50,224 bases of DNA from an uncultured Methanomassiliicoccales archaeon (GTDB lineage Archaea; Thermoplasmatota; Thermoplasmata; Methanomassiliicoccales; Methanomethylophilaceae), in contig CASEZY010000009.1 of assembly GCA_949292635.1 (NCBI GenBank), forward strand, positions 1 to 50,224, read 5' to 3'. Every line of letters starts with the position of its first letter. The first letter of the stretch is position 1. Positions 8,711 to 17,465 of this stretch are shown in pieces. A program made the translations under genes and the position numbers. A model generated the notes under the pieces. The model ran no database searches. It was not told the DNA's origin and saw only the letters and a list, made by a program, of their open reading frames with translations.

Positions 8711-8832
8711 GGCATGACGGCCATAGCGGCGGGGTCACACCCGGTCCCATTCCGAACCCGGCAGTAAAGTCCGCCCGCGTACCCGTCTGTACTGTATTGC
8801 GCAAGCGTATGATTCTTCGGTCGACACCGCAG
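8711..8832 (+). rRNA. 5S ribosomal RNA, solitary and divergent (3' end approximate)
   Basis: Bases 8718-8780 carry the 5S hallmarks: ggccatagcggcgggg, cacccggtcccattccga, acccggcag and tccgcccgcg (helices II and III), then a helix IV/V region around gtactgtattgcgcaagc. No 16S, 23S or tRNA is adjacent; unlinked rRNA genes are typical of Thermoplasmata. Two oddities are visible. The usual AGTTAAG reads AGTAAAG. I also cannot pair the first ten bases with any 3' segment near 8825-8850 to close helix I. It may be a degenerate copy or a lineage-specific variant, and the 3' end is uncertain by about 10 bases. Confidence 0.75.
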
Positions 8833-8910
8833 GATCCGTGTTCTAACGCCGTTTCATTTTTAGTTCAAACTCAAATAATAAAGCATTTTGACCGATTTTG
8901 ACGGGAAAGG

Positions 8911-8918
8911 CTATTAAA
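8911..8918 (+). promoter_or_regulatory. Probable TATA box of ppsA
   Basis: CTATTAAA, preceded by gaaagg (BRE-like), predicts transcription start near 8940 and a leader of about 50 bases. A GAGTGAG-type ribosome binding site then precedes ATG 8992. Confidence 0.45.
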
Positions 8919-8991
8919 CGCGACGGCAATCGACTCCACATAACGCCGAGGGGCGTACCAAACCCGTTCGCATCCCGAGTGAGTGACCATC

Positions 8992-11304
8992 ATGAAGAAA
9001 ATCGTAGATGTAAACGAACTGCGTGTGACCGACATCCCCATCGTGGGAGGAAAGGGGGCCAATCTCGGCGAACTCACCATGGCCGGATTCCCCGTGCCCA
9101 ACGCGTTCGTCCTCACCACCGCCGCCTACGACTATTTCGTGGACAAGGGCGGAGTGATGGAACTTGTCAACAAGGAGCTTGCCGGCATCGACAGGTCCTC
9201 CGACCAGTCCCTGGCCGACGCATCCAAGCGCATCAGGGAGGCCTTCGAGTCCAAGGACATCCCCAAGGACCTGATGGACGACATCCGCAAGAGCTACTCC
9301 AAGCTGTTCGCCAAGGGCAAGGAAGGCTTCGTGGCCGTCCGTTCCTCAGCCACGGCCGAGGACCTGCCCGACGCCAGCTTCGCCGGCCAGCAGGAGACCT
9401 ACCTCAACGTGCACGGAGAGGAGGACCTCTTCGACAAGATCCGCAAGTGCTGGTCATCCCTCTTCACCGCCAGGGCCATCGCCTACAGGGAGAAGCAGGG
9501 CTTCGCCCACGACGATGTGAAGCTGGCCGTCGTGGTCCAGAAGATGGTGAACTCCGAGGTATCGGGAATCATGTTCACCGTGGACCCCAACAGCGGTGCC
9601 AAGGAGATCGTCATCGAGGGCGGATACGGCCTGGGAGAGGCGATCGTGGGCGGAGAGGTCACCCCCGACACCTACAAGATCGACAAGGACAACATGAGCA
9701 TCAAGGCCCGCAGGATCTCCACCCAGAAGTGGAAGTACACCAAGGGCCCCGACGGGAACACCGTGAAGGAGGACATCCCCGAGGAGAAGCAGAACTCCCA
9801 GAAGATCGAGGACCGCAGAGTCGTGGAGATCGCCGAGATCGGACGCCAGATAGAGATCCACTACGAGAAGCCCATGGACATGGAGTGGTGCATCGAGGAC
9901 GGCAAGGTGTACATCGTCCAGGCCAGGCCCATCACCGCCGTTGGTAACTCAGCGGTGAACGAGACCGTGCAGACCGAGGCCGCCAGCGAGGCGGTGCTCA
10001 CCACAGGACTGGGAGCCAGTCCCGGACTCGCCTCCGGTAAGGTGGTGATCTACGACGAGAGCATGAGCCTCGACGTGGTCAAGGACGGCGACGTCCTTGT
10101 CACCAGCATGACCATGCCCGATATGGTCCCCGCCATGAGCAGGGCCGCAGCCATCGTCACCGACGAGGGCGGTATGACCTGCCACGCCGCCATCATCTCC
10201 AGGGAGCTCGGTACTCCTTGCGTGGTCGGAACCGGCAACGCCACCTCCATCCTCTCCGACGGCATGCTGATCACCGTTGACGGCACCACCGGTACCGTCT
10301 ACAAAGGTGAGATAAAAGCGAAGTCCGAGGGCGCACAGGCATCCGCCGCCACCGTCGTCGCAGCCGAGCCCGTGCCCATCACCGGCACCGGCGTCATGGT
10401 CAACATGAGCATGCCCAACAAGGCGGAGGAGATCGCCACCCTGCCCGTGGACGGAGTCGGCCTCATGAGGTCCGAGTTCCTGTTCACCAACTACATCGGT
10501 GAGCACCCCATGGCGGTCATCGCCGAGGGAAGGCAGGACGAGCTTGTGGACAAGCTGGCCGAGGGAATCTCGAAGGTGTGCCGCGCATTCTACCCCAGGA
10601 AGATCGTGCTGAGGACCTCCGATTTCAAGAGCAACGAGTACAGGGACATGAAGGGAGGCATCGACTACGAGCCTCTGGAGTCCAACCCCATGATCGGATG
10701 GAGGGGATGTTCCAGGTACGTGTCCCCGGACTACCGCGAGGCCTTCCTCTGCGAGCTCAGGGCCATCAAGAAGGTCAGGCAGGAGATGGGCATGAAGAAC
10801 CTGAACGTCATGCTGCCCTTCGTCAGGACAGTGGAGGAAGCGAAGGAGATCGTGGGCATGATGGAGGACATGGGCCTCGTCAGGAACAGGGACTTCCACC
10901 TGTACTTCATGGCCGAGATCCCCGCCAACATCATCATGGCGGACGAGTTCTCCAGGTACTGCGACGGATTCTCCATCGGCTCCAACGACCTGACCCAGCT
11001 GACCATGGGCGCCGACCGCGACTCGGACATCCTGGGACGCATGGGATACTTCGACGAGAGGAACGACGCGGTCAAGAGGAGCATCAAGCACCTGATCAAG
11101 GTGGCCCACGCCAACGGCAAGACCGTGGGCATCTGCGGACAGGGGCCCAGCGTGTACCCGGAGTTCACCGAGTTCCTGGTGCGCGAGGGTATCGACTACG
11201 TGTCCCTGAACCCCGACACCGTGATCAAGACCAAGAAGATGATCGCCGCCACCGAGCAGAAGATCATCCTCGAGGGTCTGCGCGAGCTCAGGGCTCGCCA
11301 GTGA
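8992..11304 (+). CDS. ppsA: Phosphoenolpyruvate synthase (pyruvate, water dikinase)
   Basis: Makes PEP from pyruvate and ATP, releasing AMP and phosphate; this is the gluconeogenic entry in methanogens that build pyruvate from acetyl-CoA. The product is 770 residues. It has an N-terminal ATP-grasp domain (GGKGANLGEL near residue 15; VRSSATAEDLPDASFAGQQE), the central phosphohistidine domain GGMTCHAAIISRELG with the catalytic His near residue 398, and a C-terminal PEP/pyruvate barrel (GSNDLTQLTMGADRD, GICGQGPS). I prefer ATG 8992 (MKKIVDVNEL) to GTG 8983 because a GAGTGAG-like site precedes it. A strong hairpin follows the stop codon. Confidence 0.97.
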   Translation: MKKIVDVNELRVTDIPIVGGKGANLGELTMAGFPVPNAFVLTTAAYDYFVDKGGVMELVNKELAGIDRSSDQSLADASKRIREAFESKDIPKDLMDDIRKSYSKLFAKGKEGFVAVRSSATAEDLPDASFAGQQETYLNVHGEEDLFDKIRKCWSSLFTARAIAYREKQGFAHDDVKLAVVVQKMVNSEVSGIMFTVDPNSGAKEIVIEGGYGLGEAIVGGEVTPDTYKIDKDNMSIKARRISTQKWKYTKGPDGNTVKEDIPEEKQNSQKIEDRRVVEIAEIGRQIEIHYEKPMDMEWCIEDGKVYIVQARPITAVGNSAVNETVQTEAASEAVLTTGLGASPGLASGKVVIYDESMSLDVVKDGDVLVTSMTMPDMVPAMSRAAAIVTDEGGMTCHAAIISRELGTPCVVGTGNATSILSDGMLITVDGTTGTVYKGEIKAKSEGAQASAATVVAAEPVPITGTGVMVNMSMPNKAEEIATLPVDGVGLMRSEFLFTNYIGEHPMAVIAEGRQDELVDKLAEGISKVCRAFYPRKIVLRTSDFKSNEYRDMKGGIDYEPLESNPMIGWRGCSRYVSPDYREAFLCELRAIKKVRQEMGMKNLNVMLPFVRTVEEAKEIVGMMEDMGLVRNRDFHLYFMAEIPANIIMADEFSRYCDGFSIGSNDLTQLTMGADRDSDILGRMGYFDERNDAVKRSIKHLIKVAHANGKTVGICGQGPSVYPEFTEFLVREGIDYVSLNPDTVIKTKKMIAATEQKIILEGLRELRARQ

Positions 11305-11310
11305 TTTTAA

Positions 11311-11328
11311 AGGGGGCGCAAGCCCCCT
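11311..11328 (+). terminator. Terminator between ppsA and the convergent ATPase gene
   Basis: AGGGGGC (11311-11317) pairs with GCCCCCT (11322-11328) around a GCAA loop, followed by CTTCTTCTC. It may serve both converging genes. Confidence 0.7.
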
Positions 11329-11335
11329 CTTCTTC

Positions 11336-12712
11336 TCAATACCAGCAGATGTCCCGCAGGGACACCAGGGTGACGTCGTTCTCCTCCGCATAGGATTCCA
11401 ATTCCTGGGTGAATCCCACCTTGGAGAACAGGGCGTAGCGCTTCCTTCCCGGCGATCTGACCTTCGTTGATTTCTCGATCAGCTCGTCGAGAACGCTCAT
11501 GCCCACCGGGGAGTCCCGGTAGCGGCAGTCGCAGAACATCGTTTGGGAACGGTCGTCGGATTCCGCCACTATGTCTATGCGGCCCATGCTGCGGCGGCCG
11601 TCGGACCCCCACCACATCCCTGTGATCCCGGGGACCATGTCGAAGAACGCGTGGTTGGACTGCATGAACTGCAGGCAGACGTCCCTGAACGCCTTCCTGA
11701 CGTAATCCTCCAGACCGGAGGACACCAGCGGTTTGAAGAGGTCGGGTTCGGAACGGTAGTCGATGATGGACTGGTTCCCTTCCACGAAGGTGTACCAGAA
11801 TCTGGCAGCGGGATCGGATATGCGGTACATGCTCCTCCTGGACCCGGATTCCCCGTAGGGTACAATCCTCTCCGCAATGCCCTCTCTGATCAAAGAGGAC
11901 AGGTAGGTGGAGCATGCCGCCGGGCTTCCGCATCCCGATTCCTCAACGATGTCCCCCATGCGGCGTATACCGTCACCCAGCGCACACAATATGCGGGCGT
12001 ACATTCCTGCGCTCCTGATGGATGTGCGTGCGAGAGGGTCGCGGTATAACCCTCCGTCGGGCGAGAGGAACAGACGGTCGATGTCCTCCGGTACCGAGGT
12101 GCCGGGATCGAACATCGACAGCATGGCGGGATCCCCGCCCGTCACCGCGTAAAGGTCCATGACCTCGGTGCCTGACAGCCCCGGGAAGGCCTGAACGACC
12201 TCGGAGAACCGCAGCCTGCCCACCTCTATCACAGCAGGACGGGAAGGATAGCGACGACCGGAGACGCCCCCGGGATCACCGACAAGGACGAGCATCACAT
12301 CCGCCCTGTTGAACGCCCCGGAACGGATGGTCTCCGCTATGGGATCGTCATCCTCTGGGAACACGTCGCAGCGGTCCACCACCACGACGATGCGCCCGTT
12401 CTCGGACAGTTTGGCGATGAAGCCCGCCGCATCGGCGAAGGATGAGAAGTGGACGAGACTGCGCAGCCCCTTGTACAGGGACTTGGACACCGCCACGGAA
12501 AGGGCATCGAGATTGCGTTCCCGGCCCCCTTCCACCGCCGTGAACGGTATGGCCTTCTTCCCCTTGCAGAACTCCCGCATCAGTGCGGTGCGACCGGATC
12601 CCGCGGGACCTTCCACCACCGCAAGGGCGAAGCCGCGGGTGGCATAGAGGGACTCCAAACGCCCCAACTCCCTTTCCCTGCCGAAGAACCGTCCGTTCAA
12701 GTAAATCTCCAT
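11336..12712 (-). CDS. Archaeal ATPase with C-terminal DUF234-like domain
   Basis: A 458-residue STAND/AAA-type ATPase. The N-terminus FFGRERELGRLESLY is the archaeal ATPase (PF01637) entry motif, followed by Walker A GPAGSGRT (residues 35-42) and a Walker B strand VVVVDRCD in which the usual DE is replaced. A winged helix (about 245-300: MGDIVEESGCGSPAACSTYL) leads to a DUF234-like nuclease fold (FWYTFVEGN to the end). The expected D...E-x-K signature is only partly present (RIDIVAES then MFCDCRYRD, no Lys), so nuclease activity is doubtful. These proteins form large paralogous sets in archaea with unclear roles. The gene is alone and convergent with ppsA. Confidence 0.85.
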   Translation of the reverse strand: MEIYLNGRFFGRERELGRLESLYATRGFALAVVEGPAGSGRTALMREFCKGKKAIPFTAVEGGRERNLDALSVAVSKSLYKGLRSLVHFSSFADAAGFIAKLSENGRIVVVVDRCDVFPEDDDPIAETIRSGAFNRADVMLVLVGDPGGVSGRRYPSRPAVIEVGRLRFSEVVQAFPGLSGTEVMDLYAVTGGDPAMLSMFDPGTSVPEDIDRLFLSPDGGLYRDPLARTSIRSAGMYARILCALGDGIRRMGDIVEESGCGSPAACSTYLSSLIREGIAERIVPYGESGSRRSMYRISDPAARFWYTFVEGNQSIIDYRSEPDLFKPLVSSGLEDYVRKAFRDVCLQFMQSNHAFFDMVPGITGMWWGSDGRRSMGRIDIVAESDDRSQTMFCDCRYRDSPVGMSVLDELIEKSTKVRSPGRKRYALFSKVGFTQELESYAEENDVTLVSLRDICWY

Positions 12713-12818
12713 TTAGTAAAACATGATTAGCTTATTAATGCATTTCGAACGGCAGAATCCCCCTTTTCAAAGAACACTGTCAAAAGTTAGGGAAGGAAGG
12801 GATTTGGAAGGCTGAAGG

Positions 12819-13655
12819 TCACTGTATGGCTTCCTTCAGCCTCTTGTTGATGGCCTCGGTCTCCTCCTCCGGGAGGAGCACGGTGGTCATCTCGATGAAC
12901 GGATGCTTGGACCCCTCGATGATCTTCACGTCGTCAAGGCTGTGCAGCCCCCACTTGTCCGCGGTGCGCTCCAGCCCCAGGGACACGCTGAGGATGTTCG
13001 GTTCCAGAACTATCGCGCGGAAGGTCTTGGCCCCCATCTCCTTGGCGGCCATGGCGCGGTGGTGCCCGTCCACGAGAAGGTATCCGTACTCGCGCTTGAC
13101 CACGATAAGCGGCTCGTTCAGGCCGCGCTTCAACTCGTACTGGCGACCGATGAGCTCGTCCCGGTAGACCTCCTTCTGCGTCGGTCTCGCCAACTCCACG
13201 GGAACGTCCATGGTGACCACCTTCATCCTGATACCGTTCTGCTGCTCCAGGAAGGACTTCACGCTCATGACCTTGGATGGCCGTGATTTATCGATCTGCG
13301 ACCTGACGATGTCGATGTTGGAGATGATGCCCACGAGCTTCTTGTTCTCGTCCACCACCGGCAGGTTCCTCAGACCGTATCTGAACAAGACGCGGATGGC
13401 ATCGTCGATGGTCATGCTGGGCTGGCAGCAGATGGTGCCGCGCTTCATCACCTCGCGGATGCGAACGTCCTGACGGTCGCAGAACCTGAGGAGCTCCTTG
13501 GCAGTGACGAACCCCAGGAGGTATCCGCGCTCGGCGATGGGGAAGCCGTGGAAGTTGGAGTTGATCATCTTCTCCGAGACCTCCCTGACGGTCATGTCGG
13601 GGGTGACGGAGACCACGTCCTTGACCATGTATTCCTGAACTGTAGGCGATGGCAT
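12819..13655 (-). CDS. CBS-domain pair fused to a ParB/sulfiredoxin-like domain
   Basis: The 278-residue protein starts with two CBS motifs (about 5-60: YMVKDVVSVTPDMTVREVSE; about 70-125: VMKRGTICCQPSMTIDDAIR), which usually bind adenosyl ligands. After a linker comes a ParB-like domain with the signature LLVDGHHRAMAAKEMG near residue 200, a nucleotide-binding/transferase fold also seen in free serine kinases (SerK). A nucleotide-controlled enzyme or regulator is a fair inference; the substrate is unknown. I placed the start at ATG 13655 (MPSPTVQEYM). An upstream in-frame extension to 13772 would cross the TATA element cttattataatc at about 13685-13695. The 13656-13874 gap otherwise holds only the tRNA-Asp promoter. 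Confidence 0.85.
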   Translation of the reverse strand: MPSPTVQEYMVKDVVSVTPDMTVREVSEKMINSNFHGFPIAERGYLLGFVTAKELLRFCDRQDVRIREVMKRGTICCQPSMTIDDAIRVLFRYGLRNLPVVDENKKLVGIISNIDIVRSQIDKSRPSKVMSVKSFLEQQNGIRMKVVTMDVPVELARPTQKEVYRDELIGRQYELKRGLNEPLIVVKREYGYLLVDGHHRAMAAKEMGAKTFRAIVLEPNILSVSLGLERTADKWGLHSLDDVKIIEGSKHPFIEMTTVLLPEEETEAINKRLKEAIQ

Positions 13656-13840
13656 TGGATCTTCCGGACCGCGAATGGGTTTCTGATTATAATAAGACAA
13701 TCTGAGAGATCTGTCAGGGGAGACCGAACGTGGTCGATGATAAGGCCCATAACCACAAGATCTTATGACCATGATGATTCGATAAAACCATTTCAGATGC
13801 TGCGGGCAGTAATCTGGGTGGTCTGAGAAACTTAATAATC

Positions 13841-13849
13841 ATTAAATAG
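13841..13849 (+). promoter_or_regulatory. TATA box of tRNA-Asp
   Basis: ATTAAATAG lies 26-34 bases before the tRNA 5' end, consistent with a short 5' leader removed by RNase P. Confidence 0.5.
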
Positions 13850-13874
13850 TACATGTCCATACACTGCTTCACAC

Positions 13875-13947
13875 GCCCTGGTAGTGTAGCGGCCTATCAT
13901 GAAGCCCTGTCGAGGCTTCGACTCGGATTCGAATTCCGACCAGGGCG
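13875..13947 (+). tRNA. tRNA-Asp (anticodon GTC)
   Basis: The acceptor stem is GCCCTGG/CCAGGGC with discriminator G. The D arm uses GTG/CAT and the anticodon stem is AAGCC/GGCTT with loop CTGTCGA (anticodon GTC). The T stem is TCGGA/TCCGA with loop TTCGAAT. No intron; CCA is not encoded. The region from the D arm to the T stem is almost identical to the tRNA-Glu at 34924, differing in one D-loop base and the wobble base. Confidence 0.97.
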
Positions 13948-13962
13948 CTCATTCTCAATTCT

Positions 13963-14772
13963 TCACTTGTTTGTGACTGATGCGTCGGCTTTACAAGATC
14001 CGTAGAGCCGTACGACGGGCTTTCCTGAGCGGGGATCCTTCTCAAGTTCCGCTTCGATGTCAAAGACCGTACGCATGTTCTCAGGAGTCAGGATCTCCTC
14101 GGGTGCACCCATTGCAAAAATGCGTCTGTCGTGCATCATGACGATCCTGTCGCAATAGCGTACGACCATTGGAAGATCGTGAGAGACGATGACCACTGTG
14201 ATATCCTTCTCCTTCGCCAGCCTGTGAACTAGGTCCAACACCTCGAATTGCATGCTGATATCCAGATGCAAAGTGGGCTCGTCCATCAGAAGGATCTTTG
14301 GGGTCTGGGCGATGGCACGCGCGATTATCACGCGCTGACGCTCACCGCCGGACATGGTGTTGATGTGCCTGTCGGCGAACTTGAGTACATCGGTACGCAC
14401 CATGGCATCTTCGATGATCTTCAGATCCTCGGAGGATTCTCCTCTGAACGACTCTTGGAACGGAAGACGTCCCATGGTCACCACCTCGCGGGCGGTGAAT
14501 GCGAAGCGTATCTCATTGGTCTGAGGGACCACTGCCACCTTCTTCGCAATGGCCTTCTTGGTCATGTCCGCGATGTCTTCGGACTCTACCATCACACATC
14601 CGCCGTGAGGCGTCAGGTTGCGATTGAGATTCTTCAAAAGGGTCGTCTTGCCGCAGCCGTTGGGCCCCAGGATCCCGATGACTTCCCCCCTACCCACGCT
14701 CAGGGTTATATCCTCGAATACGGGGTGACCGACGTAGCTGTACTCCAAGGAATCGATATCGAGTACGCTCAC
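13963..14772 (-). CDS. ABC transporter ATP-binding protein (iron-chelate/cobalamin, FecE/BtuD type)
   Basis: A 269-residue ATPase that powers an importer in the cytoplasmic membrane. Walker A GPNGCGKTT is near residue 35, a Q-loop lies in VVPQTNEIRFAF, the signature is MSGGERQR, Walker B is ILLMDEPTLHLD, and the switch His is in IVSHDLPM. Members of this subfamily serve iron-siderophore, heme or cobalamin uptake and cannot be told apart by sequence alone. The GTG start at 14772 overlaps the permease stop (GTGA), so it is the last gene of a binding protein-permease-ATPase operon. Confidence 0.93.
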   Translation of the reverse strand: MSVLDIDSLEYSYVGHPVFEDITLSVGRGEVIGILGPNGCGKTTLLKNLNRNLTPHGGCVMVESEDIADMTKKAIAKKVAVVPQTNEIRFAFTAREVVTMGRLPFQESFRGESSEDLKIIEDAMVRTDVLKFADRHINTMSGGERQRVIIARAIAQTPKILLMDEPTLHLDISMQFEVLDLVHRLAKEKDITVVIVSHDLPMVVRYCDRIVMMHDRRIFAMGAPEEILTPENMRTVFDIEAELEKDPRSGKPVVRLYGSCKADASVTNK

Positions 14773-15788
14773 CAGCCCACCTCCGTCTTCTTGCGACAGA
14801 GCAGATAGACGAAGAACGGAGCTCCTATTATGGATGTGACCACACCTATCGGCAATACTCCCGCATATGATGCGAAGGACCTTGACAGGAAGTCACAGAG
14901 CAGTATGAACGCCCCTCCGCCTATGGCACTGATCGGCAGGATGTATCTGTTATCCGGACCCAGGAGCAGTCTGAAGATGTGTGGTATCACAAGACCCACG
15001 AAACCAATTGCGCCTACGAAGGCCACTGCCGCGGCGACCACCAGTGATGACACGATCAGTAGGAACAGCCTCACTTTCCTGACATCCACGCCCAGGTCCA
15101 TTGCGTGTGCATCTCCGAGCATCATGGCATTGAGATTCTTCATCTGGGTCATCATCAGAAGTATGCCGGCTACAATGATCGGTATGACGAAGGCCATCTC
15201 GTCCCATTCGATTCTTGAAAGACTGCCCATGGTCCAGAAGACTATGTCTCCCATCTTGTCGCTGGGAGCCACATATGTCAGGAAGGACACCACCGCAGAG
15301 AACAGCGATGATATGGCCACACCGGCCAATATCAGGGTCTCTGTACGTACGTCCCCGCCGATCTTCGATATCGTATACACGATGAACATGGTCATCAGAC
15401 AGAATACGAACGCTAACAGAGGCTGCGTTAGACCCAGAGGTATGAAAGGAACCGAAAACAGGATCGCTATCGCTGCTCCCAAGGATGCTCCCGAAGAAAG
15501 ACCCAGAAGGTACGGTGAAGCTAATGGATTCCTGAAGACGGCCTGCATGACCGCACCGCAGACAGCGAGTGCGGCACCTATGAACAGCCCGATGATCACT
15601 CTCTTGAGACTCTGATTGACGATGGTATGAACGCCACCGGTACCGCCATCAAAGAGTGCATTCCACACCTCTGCCGGCGATAGCCTTGCGGTACCATAGA
15701 TAGAAAGGTCGAGATATATGGCCACCACTATGATTATGGCCAGAATGGCCAGCGCCCAAAACACCTTCGACCTCTTGGACATCGCCAT
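14769..15788 (-). CDS. ABC transporter permease (FecCD/BtuC family)
   Basis: A permease of about 339 residues with nine or ten hydrophobic segments. It has the family segments LAVCGAVMQAVFRNPLASPY and GLSSGASLGAA, and near the end GFVGLVIPHIFRLLLGPDNR, the coupling region for the ATPase. It forms the dimeric channel for chelated metal or corrinoid uptake. I chose ATG 15788 (MAMSKRSK), which is preceded by GGTGAG at good spacing; TTG 15830 or ATG 15815 are alternatives that only lengthen the cytoplasmic N-terminus. Confidence 0.92.
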   Translation of the reverse strand: MAMSKRSKVFWALAILAIIIVVAIYLDLSIYGTARLSPAEVWNALFDGGTGGVHTIVNQSLKRVIIGLFIGAALAVCGAVMQAVFRNPLASPYLLGLSSGASLGAAIAILFSVPFIPLGLTQPLLAFVFCLMTMFIVYTISKIGGDVRTETLILAGVAISSLFSAVVSFLTYVAPSDKMGDIVFWTMGSLSRIEWDEMAFVIPIIVAGILLMMTQMKNLNAMMLGDAHAMDLGVDVRKVRLFLLIVSSLVVAAAVAFVGAIGFVGLVIPHIFRLLLGPDNRYILPISAIGGGAFILLCDFLSRSFASYAGVLPIGVVTSIIGAPFFVYLLCRKKTEVGW

Positions 15789-15836
15789 TTTCTCACCGAA
15801 GATGAGAGGGGCCATGCAGCCCCAACTCAAAAGGTT

Positions 15837-16964
15837 TCACCTGCGCATCAGCACGAAATAGACACCGGCCAGGACAATGATGCCCACGCATGCTGCACCG
15901 ACGTACAAAACGAGATTATTATCTCCTGTAGGCTCCCCCTCATCGAAGGAGTTCTCACCGAATACCGAGGGATACAAGCTCTGTGCTACCACCTTCAGGC
16001 CCTCCTTGGCATCAGGTCCGTAGTTATTCCACTCGGATTCCAACTGAACAACGGTCCTTGTGGTATCGCCTCCAAGGAACTTTTCACGATAATCCGCAAC
16101 AGTATAGCCGGCATCCTTCCATGTAACATCTAAGAAGACGACAGCATTAGGATGATCGGCCAAAAGCTGCAGCATCATGCTGTTGTCCCCGTAACGGCGC
16201 TGGTCGGTCGTGTCAGTCTTACCGACATTCACTCCGCCGGCAGCCTCTATCAAGGAAACTGCGATAGATCCAGTGTTCCCTATGGTGAACTCGGCGTCAC
16301 TCGTCGTGTAGCGCACATACACACCTTCTGCCTTCGTGGTGATGCCAGAAACACCGTTGTCTATGGTGGCCTTGATGGAATTCATCTCGTTCACCAGATC
16401 GGTGTTCAGGGTACCGGTAGCTATGAGGGAAACGGCTCTGACAAAGTCCACGATGGAATCGTAGTCCTCGATGGTCGTCCATACCAAGACCTTGGTGAAC
16501 CCTGTTTTCTCTAACAAATCACGAAGTACCAGAGTGTTGGTGTATGCGGTAAGGATGATGGCATCGTCACAGGACAGACGTCCCTGATCCACGAGTTGGC
16601 TCAGTACACCTGCGGCATAACCGTTATTGTCGGAATAAAAGAGACTTCCAATACTGACAGGATTATACTCAGGAACGGTGAGACGTTCGTCGTTTGCATT
16701 TTCGGGCATGGACCAATTGTCAACGGCGACGACTTTGTTCAAACAACCGAGTTCAGCAACAGTAAGTGTTGTACCCTTTCCGGGAGTGACCAGCCTCTCA
16801 GAGGCTCCGTCAAAGCTGAAGGTCCTTCCGGTCCCGTCGGTTATCGTGAATGAGGAAACGTTCGTATCCGCAGCATCCGCCGCATCCGAAGAATCGACGA
16901 AGCAAACCGGGATGACCATTATCGCCGTGATAAGAACGGCGACTGCTTTCCAATTGACAGTCAT
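15837..16964 (-). CDS. ABC transporter substrate-binding protein, membrane-anchored
   Basis: A 375-residue extracytoplasmic binding protein. A signal peptide (residues 1 to about 29, KAVAVLITAIMVIPVCFV) is followed by the TroA/FecB-type start FTITDGTGRTFSFDGASERLV and two lobes. An acidic linker (SFDEGEPTGDNN) then leads to a C-terminal transmembrane helix, LVLYVGAACVGIIVLAGVYF, ending in MRR, which would tether it outside the membrane. Ligand class: metal chelate or cobalamin. The start at ATG 16964 has AGGTG upstream. The promoter TATA (catattaaat, 16996-17005) lies next to a palindrome at 17011-17030, suggesting control by a metal- or ligand-responsive repressor. Confidence 0.88.
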   Translation of the reverse strand: MTVNWKAVAVLITAIMVIPVCFVDSSDAADAADTNVSSFTITDGTGRTFSFDGASERLVTPGKGTTLTVAELGCLNKVVAVDNWSMPENANDERLTVPEYNPVSIGSLFYSDNNGYAAGVLSQLVDQGRLSCDDAIILTAYTNTLVLRDLLEKTGFTKVLVWTTIEDYDSIVDFVRAVSLIATGTLNTDLVNEMNSIKATIDNGVSGITTKAEGVYVRYTTSDAEFTIGNTGSIAVSLIEAAGGVNVGKTDTTDQRRYGDNSMMLQLLADHPNAVVFLDVTWKDAGYTVADYREKFLGGDTTRTVVQLESEWNNYGPDAKEGLKVVAQSLYPSVFGENSFDEGEPTGDNNLVLYVGAACVGIIVLAGVYFVLMRR

Positions 16965-17010
16965 GTTTGCACCTGGACACAACAATACCTAATACCATAT
17001 TAAATCTTGT

Positions 17011-17030
17011 TACTAATTTTATAATTAGTA
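17011..17030. promoter_or_regulatory. Perfect 20-bp palindromic element upstream of the ABC-importer promoter
   Basis: TACTAATT-TTAT-AATTAGTA has perfect 8-bp arms (17011-17018 and 17023-17030). It sits just upstream of the importer TATA box (16996-17005, minus strand) and about 57 bp upstream of the panD TATA box. Its position fits an operator or activator site for the importer. It does not match a named metalloregulator site that I know with confidence. Confidence 0.55.
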
Positions 17031-17086
17031 TTACCACACCTATCGGTAGGAAATTACCAACACATAAGTCGAAATTCCGCCTCGGA

Positions 17087-17097
17087 TACATATTTAA
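17087..17097 (+). promoter_or_regulatory. TATA box of panD
   Basis: ACATATTTAAA, centred at about 17093, predicts transcription start near 17119-17121, on the ATG at 17121 and downstream of the ATG at 17109. It therefore decides the panD start. Confidence 0.55.
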
Positions 17098-17120
17098 ACA
17101 GACCGTCCATGGCCGTAATC

Positions 17121-17465
17121 ATGCGCTCGCTCCTTCGCAGCAAGATACACCGGGCCACCGTCACCGAGGCCAGGTTGGACTATGAGGGCAGCATATCCAT
17201 CGACGTGGACCTGCTGGAGAAGAGTGGCATCTGGATCGGGGAGAAGGTGCTGGTGGCCAACGTGGACACCGGCAGCCGCTTCGAGACCTATGTGCTCCCC
17301 GCCGACCGCGGCAGCGGCACAATCGCCATAAACGGCGCCGCCGCCCACCTGGCCAAGCCCGGCCACAAGGTCATCATCATGGCCTTCGAACTTTCTGACG
17401 AGCCCATCACCGCCAAGGTCATCCTGGTGGACAGGGACAACAGGGTCAAGAGGGAGATAAACTGA
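17121..17465 (+). CDS. panD: Aspartate 1-decarboxylase, pyruvoyl type (bacterial-like PanD)
   Basis: Makes beta-alanine from aspartate for pantothenate/CoA synthesis. The 114-residue proenzyme has the self-cleavage site YEGS with Gly23-Ser24, where Ser becomes the pyruvoyl group. It also has [20 protein letters not shown] and the signature [18 protein letters not shown]. Length and motif spacing match bacterial PanD when translation starts at ATG 17121. The upstream ATG 17109 (MAVIM) would add four residues and lies before the predicted transcript start. Most archaea use a PLP-dependent decarboxylase (MfnA type), so this version is probably a transferred gene. It is coupled to rnhA. Confidence 0.93.
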   Translation: MRSLLRSKIHRATVTEARLDYEGSISIDVDLLEKSGIWIGEKVLVANVDTGSRFETYVLPADRGSGTIAINGAAAHLAKPGHKVIIMAFELSDEPITAKVILVDRDNRVKREIN

